Source: DASRDS01 sp035570055
GTDB lineage: Bacteria > Gemmatimonadota > Gemmatimonadetes > Gemmatimonadales > Gemmatimonadaceae
Assembly (NCBI GenBank): GCA_035570055.1
Contig: DATMLM010000006.1
Span: 1-64,000, forward strand
DNA: 64,000 bases
Direction of reading: 5' to 3'
Below the pieces are notes generated by a model, which worked only from the letters and a program-made list of their open reading frames with translations, was not told the origin of the DNA and did not search any database. The stretch's first letter is position 1, and every line of letters begins with the position of its first letter. Below, in pieces: positions 35,216 through 43,801 of the stretch. The position numbers were made by a program, and so were the translations under genes.

Positions 35216-36940
35216 TTACTGTACCACCGGTCGCACCACCGGTATCTCTAGCGCGCTCGGGTGCTCGCCGTCGTGATACAGCGTGATGTGCGCGGTGCGG
35301 GCATCCTTTCCGCTCTCATTCGCGACGATGCCGCCCGAGTTGTAATTCTTTTCGACGTAGATCGAGTTCGGCGAGCTAATGACGAGCCGCAGCCGGCTTC
35401 CCTTCGCGATGCGTCGCGAGAAAAACTGGAAATTGCTGAAGTCGTATCGCTGTATCTCACCCGGCTTGACGAGGGCTTCACGACGAGGGGACTCGCGATA
35501 CCGGGCTCGCTGCATCGCGTCGGTGAGTGCGATGCTCCGGCCGTCCGGCTCGATTTCTGATACCGTGACGCTGAGATCCGCATCCGGCACATCCATGGCG
35601 AGCCACAGCGTGAGGTGCAGCCAGCCGGTGATCTCGGTTGCCTCAGTGAACGGCGCGGTGTGATAGACGACGCCAGCGCCATAGAGATTCAACGCGTAGC
35701 GTTGGTCGGTCGTCGTGTTGTCGATGTCGGTGCGCTCGAGCTCATCGCCCGGGCGGGTGTCTAACGGGTCGTAGCTCCAATGATCGGCGCCGGTCTCCTT
35801 CTGCGAACCCAGTGTGCCGGACGAGAAGACGTCGATCGAGTGCCCGCCGAGATAGAGCATCTCCGGGTGCGCCCCGATACCGCCGAGACTATCGGCATAC
35901 TTCCAGACCTCGGCACCGGTGCCGGGGAGATAATAGGCGACCTTTTTCTTGAGAAACTCAGGTCTGGGGCCGCCTTTCATCGTCCAGTCATACCACGCGA
36001 CATGCAGCGCCGGGAGATCCACGAGGGACGCCGGGCCGAATTTGAGTCCGCCCACTTCGTCGCGAGGGGTGCGCGTCCCGGCGTGATCCCACGGTCCGAT
36101 GATCAGATAGTGATCCGTCGCACCGGACCCGATATGACGGCGATAGTACTCGAGCGCGCCGCGCTGATCCCCGTCGTAGTGTCCCGTGATCGTGAGCACG
36201 GGGATCCGAATCCCCGTGTATTGCTCCGGAGTAGGAACCATCGAGTCCCAATGCACATCGGGAATGGGATGCGCGAGCCACTCGTGGAACGCCGTCTCGT
36301 GATTCCCGACGACGCTATCGAGCGACGCGAACGGCAGGTGGCGTGCATAGAGCGCGTGGAACCGGTCGATCCAGTAACTGCTCTCGCCGAACAAGTGGTC
36401 TTGCGGCGTGACGCCGCTCACGAGCGTCAACCACTGGGTATCGTACGAATCGAACACGTTCGCGTAGAACGGAAAATCGACGCTGGGATACGCGGCTGCC
36501 GCGGGCACGATGGTGGCGAGATGCGTCGGGTGCTCCTTGGCGGTGGCCCACTGGTCCTCGCCCGCGTACGAGCCGCCCCACATGGCGACCTTGCCATTGC
36601 ACCACGGTTGGCGTGCGAGCCACTCGACGATGTCGTAGCCATCTTTGGCATCAGCCATGAAGTGCGCTGTGCCCGCGGAGTTCCCGCGCCCGCGCACATC
36701 GACGATGGCGAACCGGTAGCCGTGGCGGGCGAAGTACATCCCGCGATCGTGGTACGTGTCGGAGATGTACGGCGTGAGCTCGAAGACCACGGGGAGCGGA
36801 GCGGTTGTCGTCGCCGCGGGCCCGTAGACGGTCGCGTTCAGCACGATGCCGTCCCGCATGGGGATCCGTACGCCCCACGTGACTTGGACGCTCGAATCGG
36901 CGGCCTGCGCTAGCGCTAGAAGTATACAAAGTGTATACAT
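35216..36940 (-). CDS. Secreted CocE/NonD-family hydrolase (X-Pro dipeptidyl-peptidase type)
   Basis: A 574-residue protein. A short signal peptide (MYTLCILLALAQA) precedes an alpha/beta-hydrolase domain with nucleophile Ser124 in GGSYAG. Asp and His candidates are in TGHYDGDQ and IGPWDHAG. A C-terminal jelly-roll domain from about residue 350 is typical of the S15/CocE family. Such enzymes cleave X-Pro dipeptides or acyl esters. The ATG at 36940 has AGAGGA 5 bases upstream. The first codons are themselves part of operator C. It is divergent from an S9 peptidase and followed by the permease. Confidence 0.9.
   Translation of the reverse strand: MYTLCILLALAQAADSSVQVTWGVRIPMRDGIVLNATVYGPAATTTAPLPVVFELTPYISDTYHDRGMYFARHGYRFAIVDVRGRGNSAGTAHFMADAKDGYDIVEWLARQPWCNGKVAMWGGSYAGEDQWATAKEHPTHLATIVPAAAAYPSVDFPFYANVFDSYDTQWLTLVSGVTPQDHLFGESSYWIDRFHALYARHLPFASLDSVVGNHETAFHEWLAHPIPDVHWDSMVPTPEQYTGIRIPVLTITGHYDGDQRGALEYYRRHIGSGATDHYLIIGPWDHAGTRTPRDEVGGLKFGPASLVDLPALHVAWYDWTMKGGPRPEFLKKKVAYYLPGTGAEVWKYADSLGGIGAHPEMLYLGGHSIDVFSSGTLGSQKETGADHWSYDPLDTRPGDELERTDIDNTTTDQRYALNLYGAGVVYHTAPFTEATEITGWLHLTLWLAMDVPDADLSVTVSEIEPDGRSIALTDAMQRARYRESPRREALVKPGEIQRYDFSNFQFFSRRIAKGSRLRLVISSPNSIYVEKNYNSGGIVANESGKDARTAHITLYHDGEHPSALEIPVVRPVVQ
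36922..36938. promoter_or_regulatory. Operator C: GTATAC-N5-GTATAC between NonD hydrolase and S9 peptidase
   Basis: GTATAC at 36922-36927 and 36933-36938. The element lies in the first codons of the minus-strand hydrolase and in the promoter region of the plus-strand S9 peptidase, whose ATG is 33 bp downstream. A TATAGT box with TG extension is visible just upstream on the minus strand (about 36951-36956). One bound protein could block both directions. Confidence 0.7.
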
Positions 36941-36971
36941 AGAGTCCTCTACTATAACACCACCCGAGACT

Positions 36972-39032
36972 ATGCGCTTCGCTTTCGTCGTGCTGCTCGC
37001 CGCGCCTCTGGCTGCCCAAGCTCCCGCGTTTACGATCGAGCAGGCCCTCGGTGCGCCCTTCCCCACGGAGCTGACGGCCGCCCCGGCGAAAGGACGTATC
37101 GCCTGGGTGTTTAACGCCAGGGGCCGCCGCAATGTATGGGTGGCCGAGCCCGGCGCCGATGGGGGATATGCGGCCCGGGCGGTCACGTCATACACGGAAG
37201 ACGATGGCCAGGAGCTCGGCGAGTTGGCCTGGAGCCCGGACGGCGAGACCATCGTCTACGCCCGCGGGAGTCTCGGTCCTGGCTCGCGAACGAATCCGCT
37301 CAGTCTGCCGTCGGGCGATCTCGGGCAAGAGCTCTACGCCGTAAGCGTCCATGGAGGAGCGCCCAAGAAGCTCGGCGACGGCCACGGGGCATCGGTCTCG
37401 CCGAAGGGCGATATCGTGGCGTACGAGTCGGGCGGCCACATCTGGGCCGCGCATCTCGATGGCAGCGGCAAGGCCGAATCGCTGATCAGCGAGAAGGGTC
37501 GCAGTGGATCGCTCCGCTGGTCACCTGACGGATCCAAGCTGGCGTTCGTGAGCGCTCGCGGTGACCACGACTTCGTGGGCGTCTATGATGTCGCCGCGAA
37601 ATCGGTCGTGTGGCTCGCGCCGAGTGTGGACCGGGATGGAGACCCGGAGTGGTCGCCCGATGGAACGCACCTCGCGTTTGTGCGCGTGCCCACCGGAGGG
37701 CCCGCGTTCTTTCTCGAGGGGCGCACGGGGCGTCCGTGGTCGATCTGGGTCGCCGACGCGGCGACCGGCGTCGGGCACCAGGTTTGGGCAGCCGACCAAG
37801 GTTCCGGAAGCCTCTATCAGCAGCTCGTGGCCGATCGCCAGCTCTTCTGGAGCGCGGGCGACCGGATTGTCTTTCCGTGGGAGAAGTCGGGCTGGCTCCA
37901 CCTCTATAGTATTGCCGCGCGGGGTGGCGCCGCGACCGAGTTGACGCCGGGCGACTTCGAGATTTTCACGGCGTCGATGAACCCAAACCGGCAGGACATC
38001 GTCTACGCCGGAAACGAAAGCGACATCGATCGCCAGCACGTATGGCGCGTCGCGGTCAGCGGTGGCCGGCCGGCCGAGCTGACGCCGGGCACCGGGATCG
38101 AGAGCTATCCGGTCGTGGCGAGCGATGGAAAGACCGTCGCGGTCTTGCGATCCGATGCGCGACGGCCGATGCATCCGGCGATCGTCACCAGCACCGTACA
38201 TGATCTCGCGGCGGACGCGATTCCCGCCGATTTCCCGGCGGCGAAGCTCGTTGTCCCGGAGCAAGTCGTCTTCTCATCGGGAGACGGCATAGCCATCCAT
38301 GGGCAGCTCTTCGTACCAGCGGGCGCTGGGCGTCATCCGGCGGTCGTGTTCTTTCATGGCGGGCCGATTCGCCAAATGCTGCTCGGATGGCACATGATGG
38401 ACGCGTATAGCTACATGTACGCGATGAACCAATATCTCGCGAGCCGGGGCTTTGTCGTGCTGTCGGTGAACTATCGTGGCGGCATTGGCTACGGGCTCAA
38501 TTTCCGCAAGCCGGCGAATTTCGGCGCGAACGGCGCGAGCGAGAATCAGGATATCCAAGGCGCCGGGCTGTATCTGCGGAGCCGGGCTGACGTGGATGCC
38601 GCGCACATTGGCGTATGGGGCGGCAGCTACGGAGGGCTCATGACCGCGCAGGCGCTCTCGCGCTACTCCGACCTGTTCGCCGCCGGCGTCGACTACGCTG
38701 GTGTCCACGACTGGCGCGCGTTCCTCTTCGCGCCGCCCTTCGACACCACGCGCGACGAGGCCCGCACGGCGTATCAGTCGTCACCGATGGCGGCGGTTCG
38801 CGGCTGGCGCTCTCCCGTACTGATCGTCCAGGCCGACGATGATCGCAACGTGCCCTACGCGCAGGCGCCGGAGCTGATCACCGCGCTCCGCGCGCAGAAC
38901 GTCGAATTCGAGCAGATGATCATCCCCGACGAGACGCACGACCTGCTGCTCTATCGCAGCTGGATCCGCTTCTTCGAGGCGGCGGCCGATTACCTCAGCC
39001 GCCACCTGCAGGGTAACCCGGGCCACGTATAA
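36972..39032 (+). CDS. Secreted S9-family prolyl oligopeptidase / dipeptidyl peptidase
   Basis: A 686-residue protein. It has a signal peptide (MRFAFVVLLAAPLAAQA), then WD40-like beta-propeller repeats (about residues 50-400, with LAWSPDGETIVYARG and RWSPDGSKLAFVSARG) and a C-terminal alpha/beta hydrolase. The catalytic triad is Ser552 (GGSYGG), Asp624 (DDDRNVP) and His656 (DETHD). The propeller limits substrates to short peptides. The ATG at 36972 starts the signal peptide. It shares operator C with the divergent NonD hydrolase. Its 3' end overlaps the convergent D-aminoacylase gene by 38 bp. Confidence 0.95.
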   Translation: MRFAFVVLLAAPLAAQAPAFTIEQALGAPFPTELTAAPAKGRIAWVFNARGRRNVWVAEPGADGGYAARAVTSYTEDDGQELGELAWSPDGETIVYARGSLGPGSRTNPLSLPSGDLGQELYAVSVHGGAPKKLGDGHGASVSPKGDIVAYESGGHIWAAHLDGSGKAESLISEKGRSGSLRWSPDGSKLAFVSARGDHDFVGVYDVAAKSVVWLAPSVDRDGDPEWSPDGTHLAFVRVPTGGPAFFLEGRTGRPWSIWVADAATGVGHQVWAADQGSGSLYQQLVADRQLFWSAGDRIVFPWEKSGWLHLYSIAARGGAATELTPGDFEIFTASMNPNRQDIVYAGNESDIDRQHVWRVAVSGGRPAELTPGTGIESYPVVASDGKTVAVLRSDARRPMHPAIVTSTVHDLAADAIPADFPAAKLVVPEQVVFSSGDGIAIHGQLFVPAGAGRHPAVVFFHGGPIRQMLLGWHMMDAYSYMYAMNQYLASRGFVVLSVNYRGGIGYGLNFRKPANFGANGASENQDIQGAGLYLRSRADVDAAHIGVWGGSYGGLMTAQALSRYSDLFAAGVDYAGVHDWRAFLFAPPFDTTRDEARTAYQSSPMAAVRGWRSPVLIVQADDDRNVPYAQAPELITALRAQNVEFEQMIIPDETHDLLLYRSWIRFFEAAADYLSRHLQGNPGHV

Positions 39033-40695
39033 CACGGCCGGGCTTCGCGCCGGTGTGCTTTTCATCGTGAACGACCTCGACGCCGTTCACGAATACTTCG
39101 CGAATCCCCGACGAGATCTGACTCGGCTTGTCGTACGTCGCGTTGTCGATGACCGTGTTCGGGTCGAAGACAACAACGTCGGCGTAGTACTGCTCCCGCA
39201 ACAGCCCGCGATCCGGGATCGAGAGCCGCTCGGCTACTGCTGACGTCATCTTGCGGATCGCGTCCTCGAGCGTGAGGACGTGCTTCTCGCGCACGTAGCG
39301 TCCGAGAATCCGCGGATAGTTTCCGTACGCGCGCGGGTGCGTCAGCCCCTTGAGCGAATCTGGATCCGAGCCATCGGCATCCGTGCCGAACTTGATCCAC
39401 GGCTGACTCATCTGGAGCTCGAGGTTCTTCTCGCTCGCAATGAAGAACATGGCGGCGGCCTGCGCCTTTTCACGCGTCACGACATCCATGAGCGCGTCCG
39501 GCCACTCCTTGTGCTCGCGGGTGGCGATCTCGTCGAGGCGCAGACCCTCATACGCTTTGTCCGCGGGATCTTTGAGACCCACGACCATGACCCCATGCGG
39601 CGTCGCGAGTTGGCAGAGGCTCTCCCAGGGGGTGTTCGTGCGGAGCAGATCGGCGCGGATGCGAGCGCGACTCGCGGGCGCGGCGACGCGCTGCAGCAGA
39701 CTGTCGCCGGCGGCGCTCCATGGTGGGAGACAGGCCGCGAGCGCGGTCCCGCCAGCTTCCCATGGGTACATATCGGCCCCGACATCCTGTCCCGTGGTGC
39801 GGGCCGAATCGATCATCCCGATCACCTTGGCCATGGTCGGCCAGTTTCTTACGCCCGCGGCCTTCAAATGATAGATCTCGACCGGAACACCACCTTCGCG
39901 GCCGATCCGCATGGCTTCAGTGACTCCATCAACCAGATGGTCGCCTTCTGACCGCATGTGCGTGATGTAGACGCCGTGATACGGCGCCATCTCTCTGGCT
40001 TCGGCGATCAGCTCGTCGGTACCCGCATACCCGCCCGGCGGGTAGATGAGCGCACTCGCCATGCCGAAGGCGCCGTCGACCATCGCGCGGTGCACCGCGG
40101 CGCGCATGGTGTCGAGCTGCGCGGCGCTTGGCGCGCCGGTGTCCGCCCCCTTGCCATACATGCGGATCGTGGCCGCGCCGACGAACGAGCCGACGTTCTC
40201 GGAGATGCCATGCTGCCCCATCGCGGTGAGCCACTTGCCGAATCCGTGCTCGCCGCGCCAGGTGGTGTCCACGCGGGCGGAGACCGAGTCGCTGGTCGAG
40301 TCGAGCGCCAGCGTCCGGGCGTTGGCCGGCGCCGGTGTCGAGCCTTCGCCGAGGATCTCGGTCGTAATCCCTTGCGTGACCTTGCTGACATTTCTCCCAT
40401 CGCCGAGGAGAAAGGCGGAATCGGATTGGCCCTGGATGTCGATAAACCCCGGTGCGACAACGAGTCCGGTGGCATCGATGCGGCGCTTCGCGCTCGCATT
40501 GGCGAGGGCGCCTGACGGCGCCACTCGGACGATACGGTCGCCTTGGATCGCGACATCGCCCGCGAACCACGGGTTTCCCGTCCCGTCTACGACGTGGCCG
40601 CCTGATATAATGAGATCGTAACCCGACGGAGCGGGCGCGGCGCAGGCGGTCAGGAAACCCACCGCTAGCAGAAGCCGTATACAAGTTGTATACAT
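38995..40695 (-). CDS. N-acyl-D-amino-acid deacylase-like lipoprotein (amidohydrolase superfamily)
   Basis: A 566-residue protein with a lipoprotein signal (MYTTCIRLLLAVGFLTAC). It is followed by the D-aminoacylase fold (YDLIISGGHVVDGTGNPWF, near GFIDIQGQSD, EILGEGSTPAP). The His of ITHMRSEGDH and IYHLKAAG and the Asp of FGTDADGSD are kept. The usual first metal motif HxH reads QGQ, and the usual bridging Cys is replaced in ILGEG, a variant I believe also occurs in a subgroup of annotated family members. It likely removes acyl groups from N-acyl-D-amino acids or D-dipeptides in the periplasm. Its first codons coincide with operator D. Confidence 0.88.
   Translation of the reverse strand: MYTTCIRLLLAVGFLTACAAPAPSGYDLIISGGHVVDGTGNPWFAGDVAIQGDRIVRVAPSGALANASAKRRIDATGLVVAPGFIDIQGQSDSAFLLGDGRNVSKVTQGITTEILGEGSTPAPANARTLALDSTSDSVSARVDTTWRGEHGFGKWLTAMGQHGISENVGSFVGAATIRMYGKGADTGAPSAAQLDTMRAAVHRAMVDGAFGMASALIYPPGGYAGTDELIAEAREMAPYHGVYITHMRSEGDHLVDGVTEAMRIGREGGVPVEIYHLKAAGVRNWPTMAKVIGMIDSARTTGQDVGADMYPWEAGGTALAACLPPWSAAGDSLLQRVAAPASRARIRADLLRTNTPWESLCQLATPHGVMVVGLKDPADKAYEGLRLDEIATREHKEWPDALMDVVTREKAQAAAMFFIASEKNLELQMSQPWIKFGTDADGSDPDSLKGLTHPRAYGNYPRILGRYVREKHVLTLEDAIRKMTSAVAERLSIPDRGLLREQYYADVVVFDPNTVIDNATYDKPSQISSGIREVFVNGVEVVHDEKHTGAKPGRVIRGPGYPAGGG
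40677..40693. promoter_or_regulatory. Operator D: GTATAC-N5-GTATAC between D-aminoacylase and class C serine hydrolase
   Basis: GTATAC at 40677-40682 and 40688-40693, again 11 bp apart. It overlaps codons 1-6 of the minus-strand deacylase. On the plus strand its TATACA could serve as the -10 of the serine hydrolase gene, 60 bp before that start. Confidence 0.7.
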
Positions 40696-40753
40696 GGTGC
40701 AACATATTGCCCATGCGCCGGGCGTGGCGCAACCCCCTGTGAGGACTGTTCCG

Positions 40754-42676
40754 ATGGCTCTCCGCTGGTGCGTGCTTGGCTTGGGCGTCGCTGGGACTCT
40801 GCTCGCGCAGACTCCCGCGCCGAAAGCTCCCGTCCCGCTGACCGCGGCGGACCTCGAGTCCTTCCTCGATGGCTTCATGCCGTTGCAAGTCGACCACGGC
40901 AACATCGGCGGCGCCGTCGTCGCGGTGGTCAAAGATGGCAAGGTGTTGTTCGCCAAAGGGTACGGCTACTCGGACGTCGCCCACAAGCGCCCGATCGTCC
41001 CCGAGAGCACGCTGTTCCGACCGGGCTCGATCTCGAAGCTGTTCACCTGGACGGCCGTGATGCAGCAGGTCGAGCAAGGGAAGCTCGATCTCGACAAGGA
41101 CATCAACGGATACCTCGACTTTCCGGTGCCGCCGGCGTTCGGGAAGCCGATCACCCTGCGCGACATCATGACGCATCGCGCCGGGTTCGAGGAGACGATC
41201 AAGCAGCTGTTCGTCAAGACGGCGCCGGAGCTGATGCCGCGCCGCACGTATCTGATCGAGCACATGCCGAAACGCATCTACCCGCCCGGCAAGGTTCCGG
41301 CGTACTCGAACTACGCGACGACCTTGGCCGCCTACATCGTCGAGCGGGTCTCCGGCCAGACGTTCGAGGACTATGTCGAGCAGCACATCTTCCAGCCCCT
41401 CGACATGCACCACGCAACGTTTAGACAACCCCTTCCCCCTGCGCTCCAGAGTCAGATGTCCGATGGCTACAAGCTGGGGTCCGACAGCGCGAAGGGCTTC
41501 GAGTTCGTCGAGGTCGCGCCGGCCGGAGCGCTCTCGGCGGCCGCCGTGGACATGTGCCACTTCATGATCGCGCATCTGCAGGATGGCAAGTACGGCACCG
41601 TGCAGATCCTGCAACCGGCGACCGCGCAGATGATGCACAGCCCGCAACAGGGTTGGCCCGACGGCATGCACGCGATGGATCTCGGGTTCTACGAGGAGTC
41701 GCGGTACGGTCATCACATTATCGGCCACGGCGGCGACACGCAGTGGTTCCACAGTGACCTGCACCTCATCCTCGACCAGAACGTCGGGTTCTTCGTGTCG
41801 TACAACAGCGCCGGGCGCCCCGAGGATGGCGGCGCGCGCACGTTCCTGTTCAACGCGTTCATGGATCGGTACTTCCCCGAGACCACGCCACAGCCACCCA
41901 CGCTGGCGACATCGGGCGCCGATGCGCGTACCGTGTCCGGTCTCTACTCGAGCAGCCGGCGCTTCGAGACGAATATCTTCTCGCCCCTGAGTCTCCTCGG
42001 CGAGATGACGGTCCAGCGCGATGCGAAAGACTCGACGCTCCTCACGATCCCCGACGCGAAGCAACTCAACGGACAACCGGTTCGCTTTCGCGAGATCGCG
42101 CCCATGCGCTTCCGCGACGTCGACGGACACGAGCAGGTCGCGTTCGCCACCGACTCGACCGGACGTCGCATCGTGTACCTGGACTTCCCGTTCGAGCTCG
42201 CCCAGCGGGTCGATCACACGCTCGACAAGAAGAGCACCAACGTCCAGCTGCTGGTCGTGAGCCTCATCGTGATGGCGCTCTCCCTCCTCGGCTGGCCCGC
42301 CGGCGCCATGATCCGGAAGCACTACGGCCAGACACTCGCGCTCGAAGGCGACGCGCGACGCCTCCGCCTCATCGTGTACCTCACGTGCATCGTCGCCTTC
42401 ATTATCGTCGCCATGCTCGTGTCGTTCTTGAACAAGTTCACGAACGACTTCGGCCTCGGAAAGAACGGCGACTCCGAGATCCACCTCATGCAGTTCCTGG
42501 GTCTACTCGTGGGCCTCGGCTCACTGGTCGCGATCTACCAGAGCATCGGCGCCTGGCGCGACAGCGGGCGCTGGATCTGGGCGAAGGTCTGGAACACGCT
42601 GCTCGCCCTCGCCTGCGTCTTCTTCTTCTGGTTCCTGTTCCACTGGCACCTGCTCAACCCGAACCTGAACTACTGA
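40754..42676 (+). CDS. Class C beta-lactamase/D-Ala-D-Ala peptidase family serine hydrolase with C-terminal membrane domain
   Basis: A 640-residue protein. It has a signal peptide (MALRWCVLGLGVAGTLLAQ) and the penicillin-recognising fold with Ser92-x-x-Lys95 (GSISK), Tyr-x-Asn (AYSNYATT) and HGG near GHGGDTQW. After the enzyme domain, about 150 residues contain four hydrophobic helices up to FHWHLLNPNLNY, so the enzyme is membrane-anchored. GAGGA 8 bp before the ATG supports this start over an in-frame ATG at 40694. Relatives cut D-amino acid containing peptides or esters, which fits the divergent D-aminoacylase. Confidence 0.9.
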   Translation: MALRWCVLGLGVAGTLLAQTPAPKAPVPLTAADLESFLDGFMPLQVDHGNIGGAVVAVVKDGKVLFAKGYGYSDVAHKRPIVPESTLFRPGSISKLFTWTAVMQQVEQGKLDLDKDINGYLDFPVPPAFGKPITLRDIMTHRAGFEETIKQLFVKTAPELMPRRTYLIEHMPKRIYPPGKVPAYSNYATTLAAYIVERVSGQTFEDYVEQHIFQPLDMHHATFRQPLPPALQSQMSDGYKLGSDSAKGFEFVEVAPAGALSAAAVDMCHFMIAHLQDGKYGTVQILQPATAQMMHSPQQGWPDGMHAMDLGFYEESRYGHHIIGHGGDTQWFHSDLHLILDQNVGFFVSYNSAGRPEDGGARTFLFNAFMDRYFPETTPQPPTLATSGADARTVSGLYSSSRRFETNIFSPLSLLGEMTVQRDAKDSTLLTIPDAKQLNGQPVRFREIAPMRFRDVDGHEQVAFATDSTGRRIVYLDFPFELAQRVDHTLDKKSTNVQLLVVSLIVMALSLLGWPAGAMIRKHYGQTLALEGDARRLRLIVYLTCIVAFIIVAMLVSFLNKFTNDFGLGKNGDSEIHLMQFLGLLVGLGSLVAIYQSIGAWRDSGRWIWAKVWNTLLALACVFFFWFLFHWHLLNPNLNY

Positions 42677-43690
42677 GCCGCTCGCGCGTCGCGCTGTGGC
42701 AGAGCGCGCCGACCCGCTGGAGTTTGGCGAGCATGTCCGAGATCGATGTGGCTGGCCGGCGCTTCTTCTTGAACGGAGCGCGGGCCAGCCAGTCGCTCGC
42801 CGCCGCGAAATCGCCGCGCCACACCGCCTCGAACAGGCAGGCCTCGAAAGCGACCTCTCCTGAGATCGTCGTTCGCGGCCACCGGCCCTCCCGCATGTGT
42901 AGTCGATGAGCCGCTGCAGGAGCGCGCCCGCCGCGACGGTATCGCCGGAGTCGAGGAGGCGATAGTACAAGAACAAGGTCGCGTCGATAGCCTCACTGCC
43001 CTGGGACTCCGACTCGGCGCGTGCGACATCGACGAGCACCTGATCCCAATCCCGCGGCCGCATGCTGACCAGCATCCCGCGCAAGGCCATGAACGCCAGG
43101 TCAGCCGGCCCGGCCTCCCGGAGACGCTGGAGTTTCTCCCCATCCGAGGTCCGTCCCGTCGGGTACCGCGCGGGAATCAGGGTCACTACGCCGATAACGA
43201 GTGAAATGACCGACCACTCCCAGAGCACGGTCCACGGTCGCGAGAGCAGAAGACCCACGACGCCGACGACGAGACTGACCGCGGGTCCGGCGGCGACGAC
43301 CCAGGCCTTGTCGCGGAGATATCGCCGATCTCCGTCCCACCGCCGCGGCGCCGACAACACCCAGCCGCCGAGCAAGGCAGGTCGCACGCCGAGGCGAAAG
43401 CCCTTCCGAGCGGCGCGGGTGACGAATACCGGACCGATGACGATAGAGATCACGCGAAATCCGCGGGCATACGCCGCGGTCGCGTGGCCGAACTCGTGGA
43501 GCGCGGTGGCCACCAGCCAACCGGCGAGGAACAGGAGATCGAACGCGAGTGCGTTTCCGCCGGCTCTCAAGATGAGGACGCCCAGCGTGCCGCCGAGTAT
43601 GACGCCGGCTATCGTATGGAGATGATTACGGCCGCGATCGACACCGAGCGGCGGTAGGCCGTCCGGCGGGCAGACGAGAGGGGGCACCAT
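42654..43690 (-). pseudogene. M50-type membrane protease with apparent frameshift
   Basis: The first about 264 codons encode a membrane protein with HEFGH at residues 65-69, several hydrophobic helices and a helical cytoplasmic tail ending in LLQRLIDYT. At about 42896 the frame leaves recognisable sequence. The -1 frame continues with MREGRWPRTTISGEVAFEAC and LFEAVWRGDFAAASDWLARA, a plausible natural C-terminus that stops at 42654. The original frame would instead run 156 bp into the convergent serine hydrolase gene. A one-base loss, real or an assembly error, is the best explanation; two separate small genes are less likely. Confidence 0.6.
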
Positions 43691-43702
43691 GCGCCCCCGA
43701 AC

Positions 43703-43801
43703 TTAATGCCGTTTCCGAATCGCGAGGATCGTCACGAGCGTGCAGAGACAGAACGCGGGGACCATCATGATCCACATGGCCCGCACCATCGTGTGGATCA
43801 T
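43703..43801 (-). CDS. Small 32-residue membrane peptide of the oxidase operon
   Basis: MIHTMVRAMWIMMVPAFCLC followed by TLVTILAIRKRH forms one membrane helix with a basic C-terminal tail. The ATG overlaps the stop of the subunit IV gene as ATGA, which argues for real, coupled translation. It recalls tiny accessory subunits of cytochrome oxidases such as CcoQ or CydX-like peptides, but has no sequence match that I recognise. It ends 12 bp before the M50 gene. Confidence 0.55.
   Translation of the reverse strand: MIHTMVRAMWIMMVPAFCLCTLVTILAIRKRH

Noticed and set aside
39031..39062. GC-rich hairpin followed by TTTT after the S9 peptidase stop
   Set aside because: The stem needs a two-base bulge and the T-run is only four; it could be a terminator, but I cannot support it well.
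39929..42484. 851-codon open frame on the minus strand
   Set aside because: It is antisense to the class C serine hydrolase and out of frame with the deacylase; composition is that of a shadow frame.
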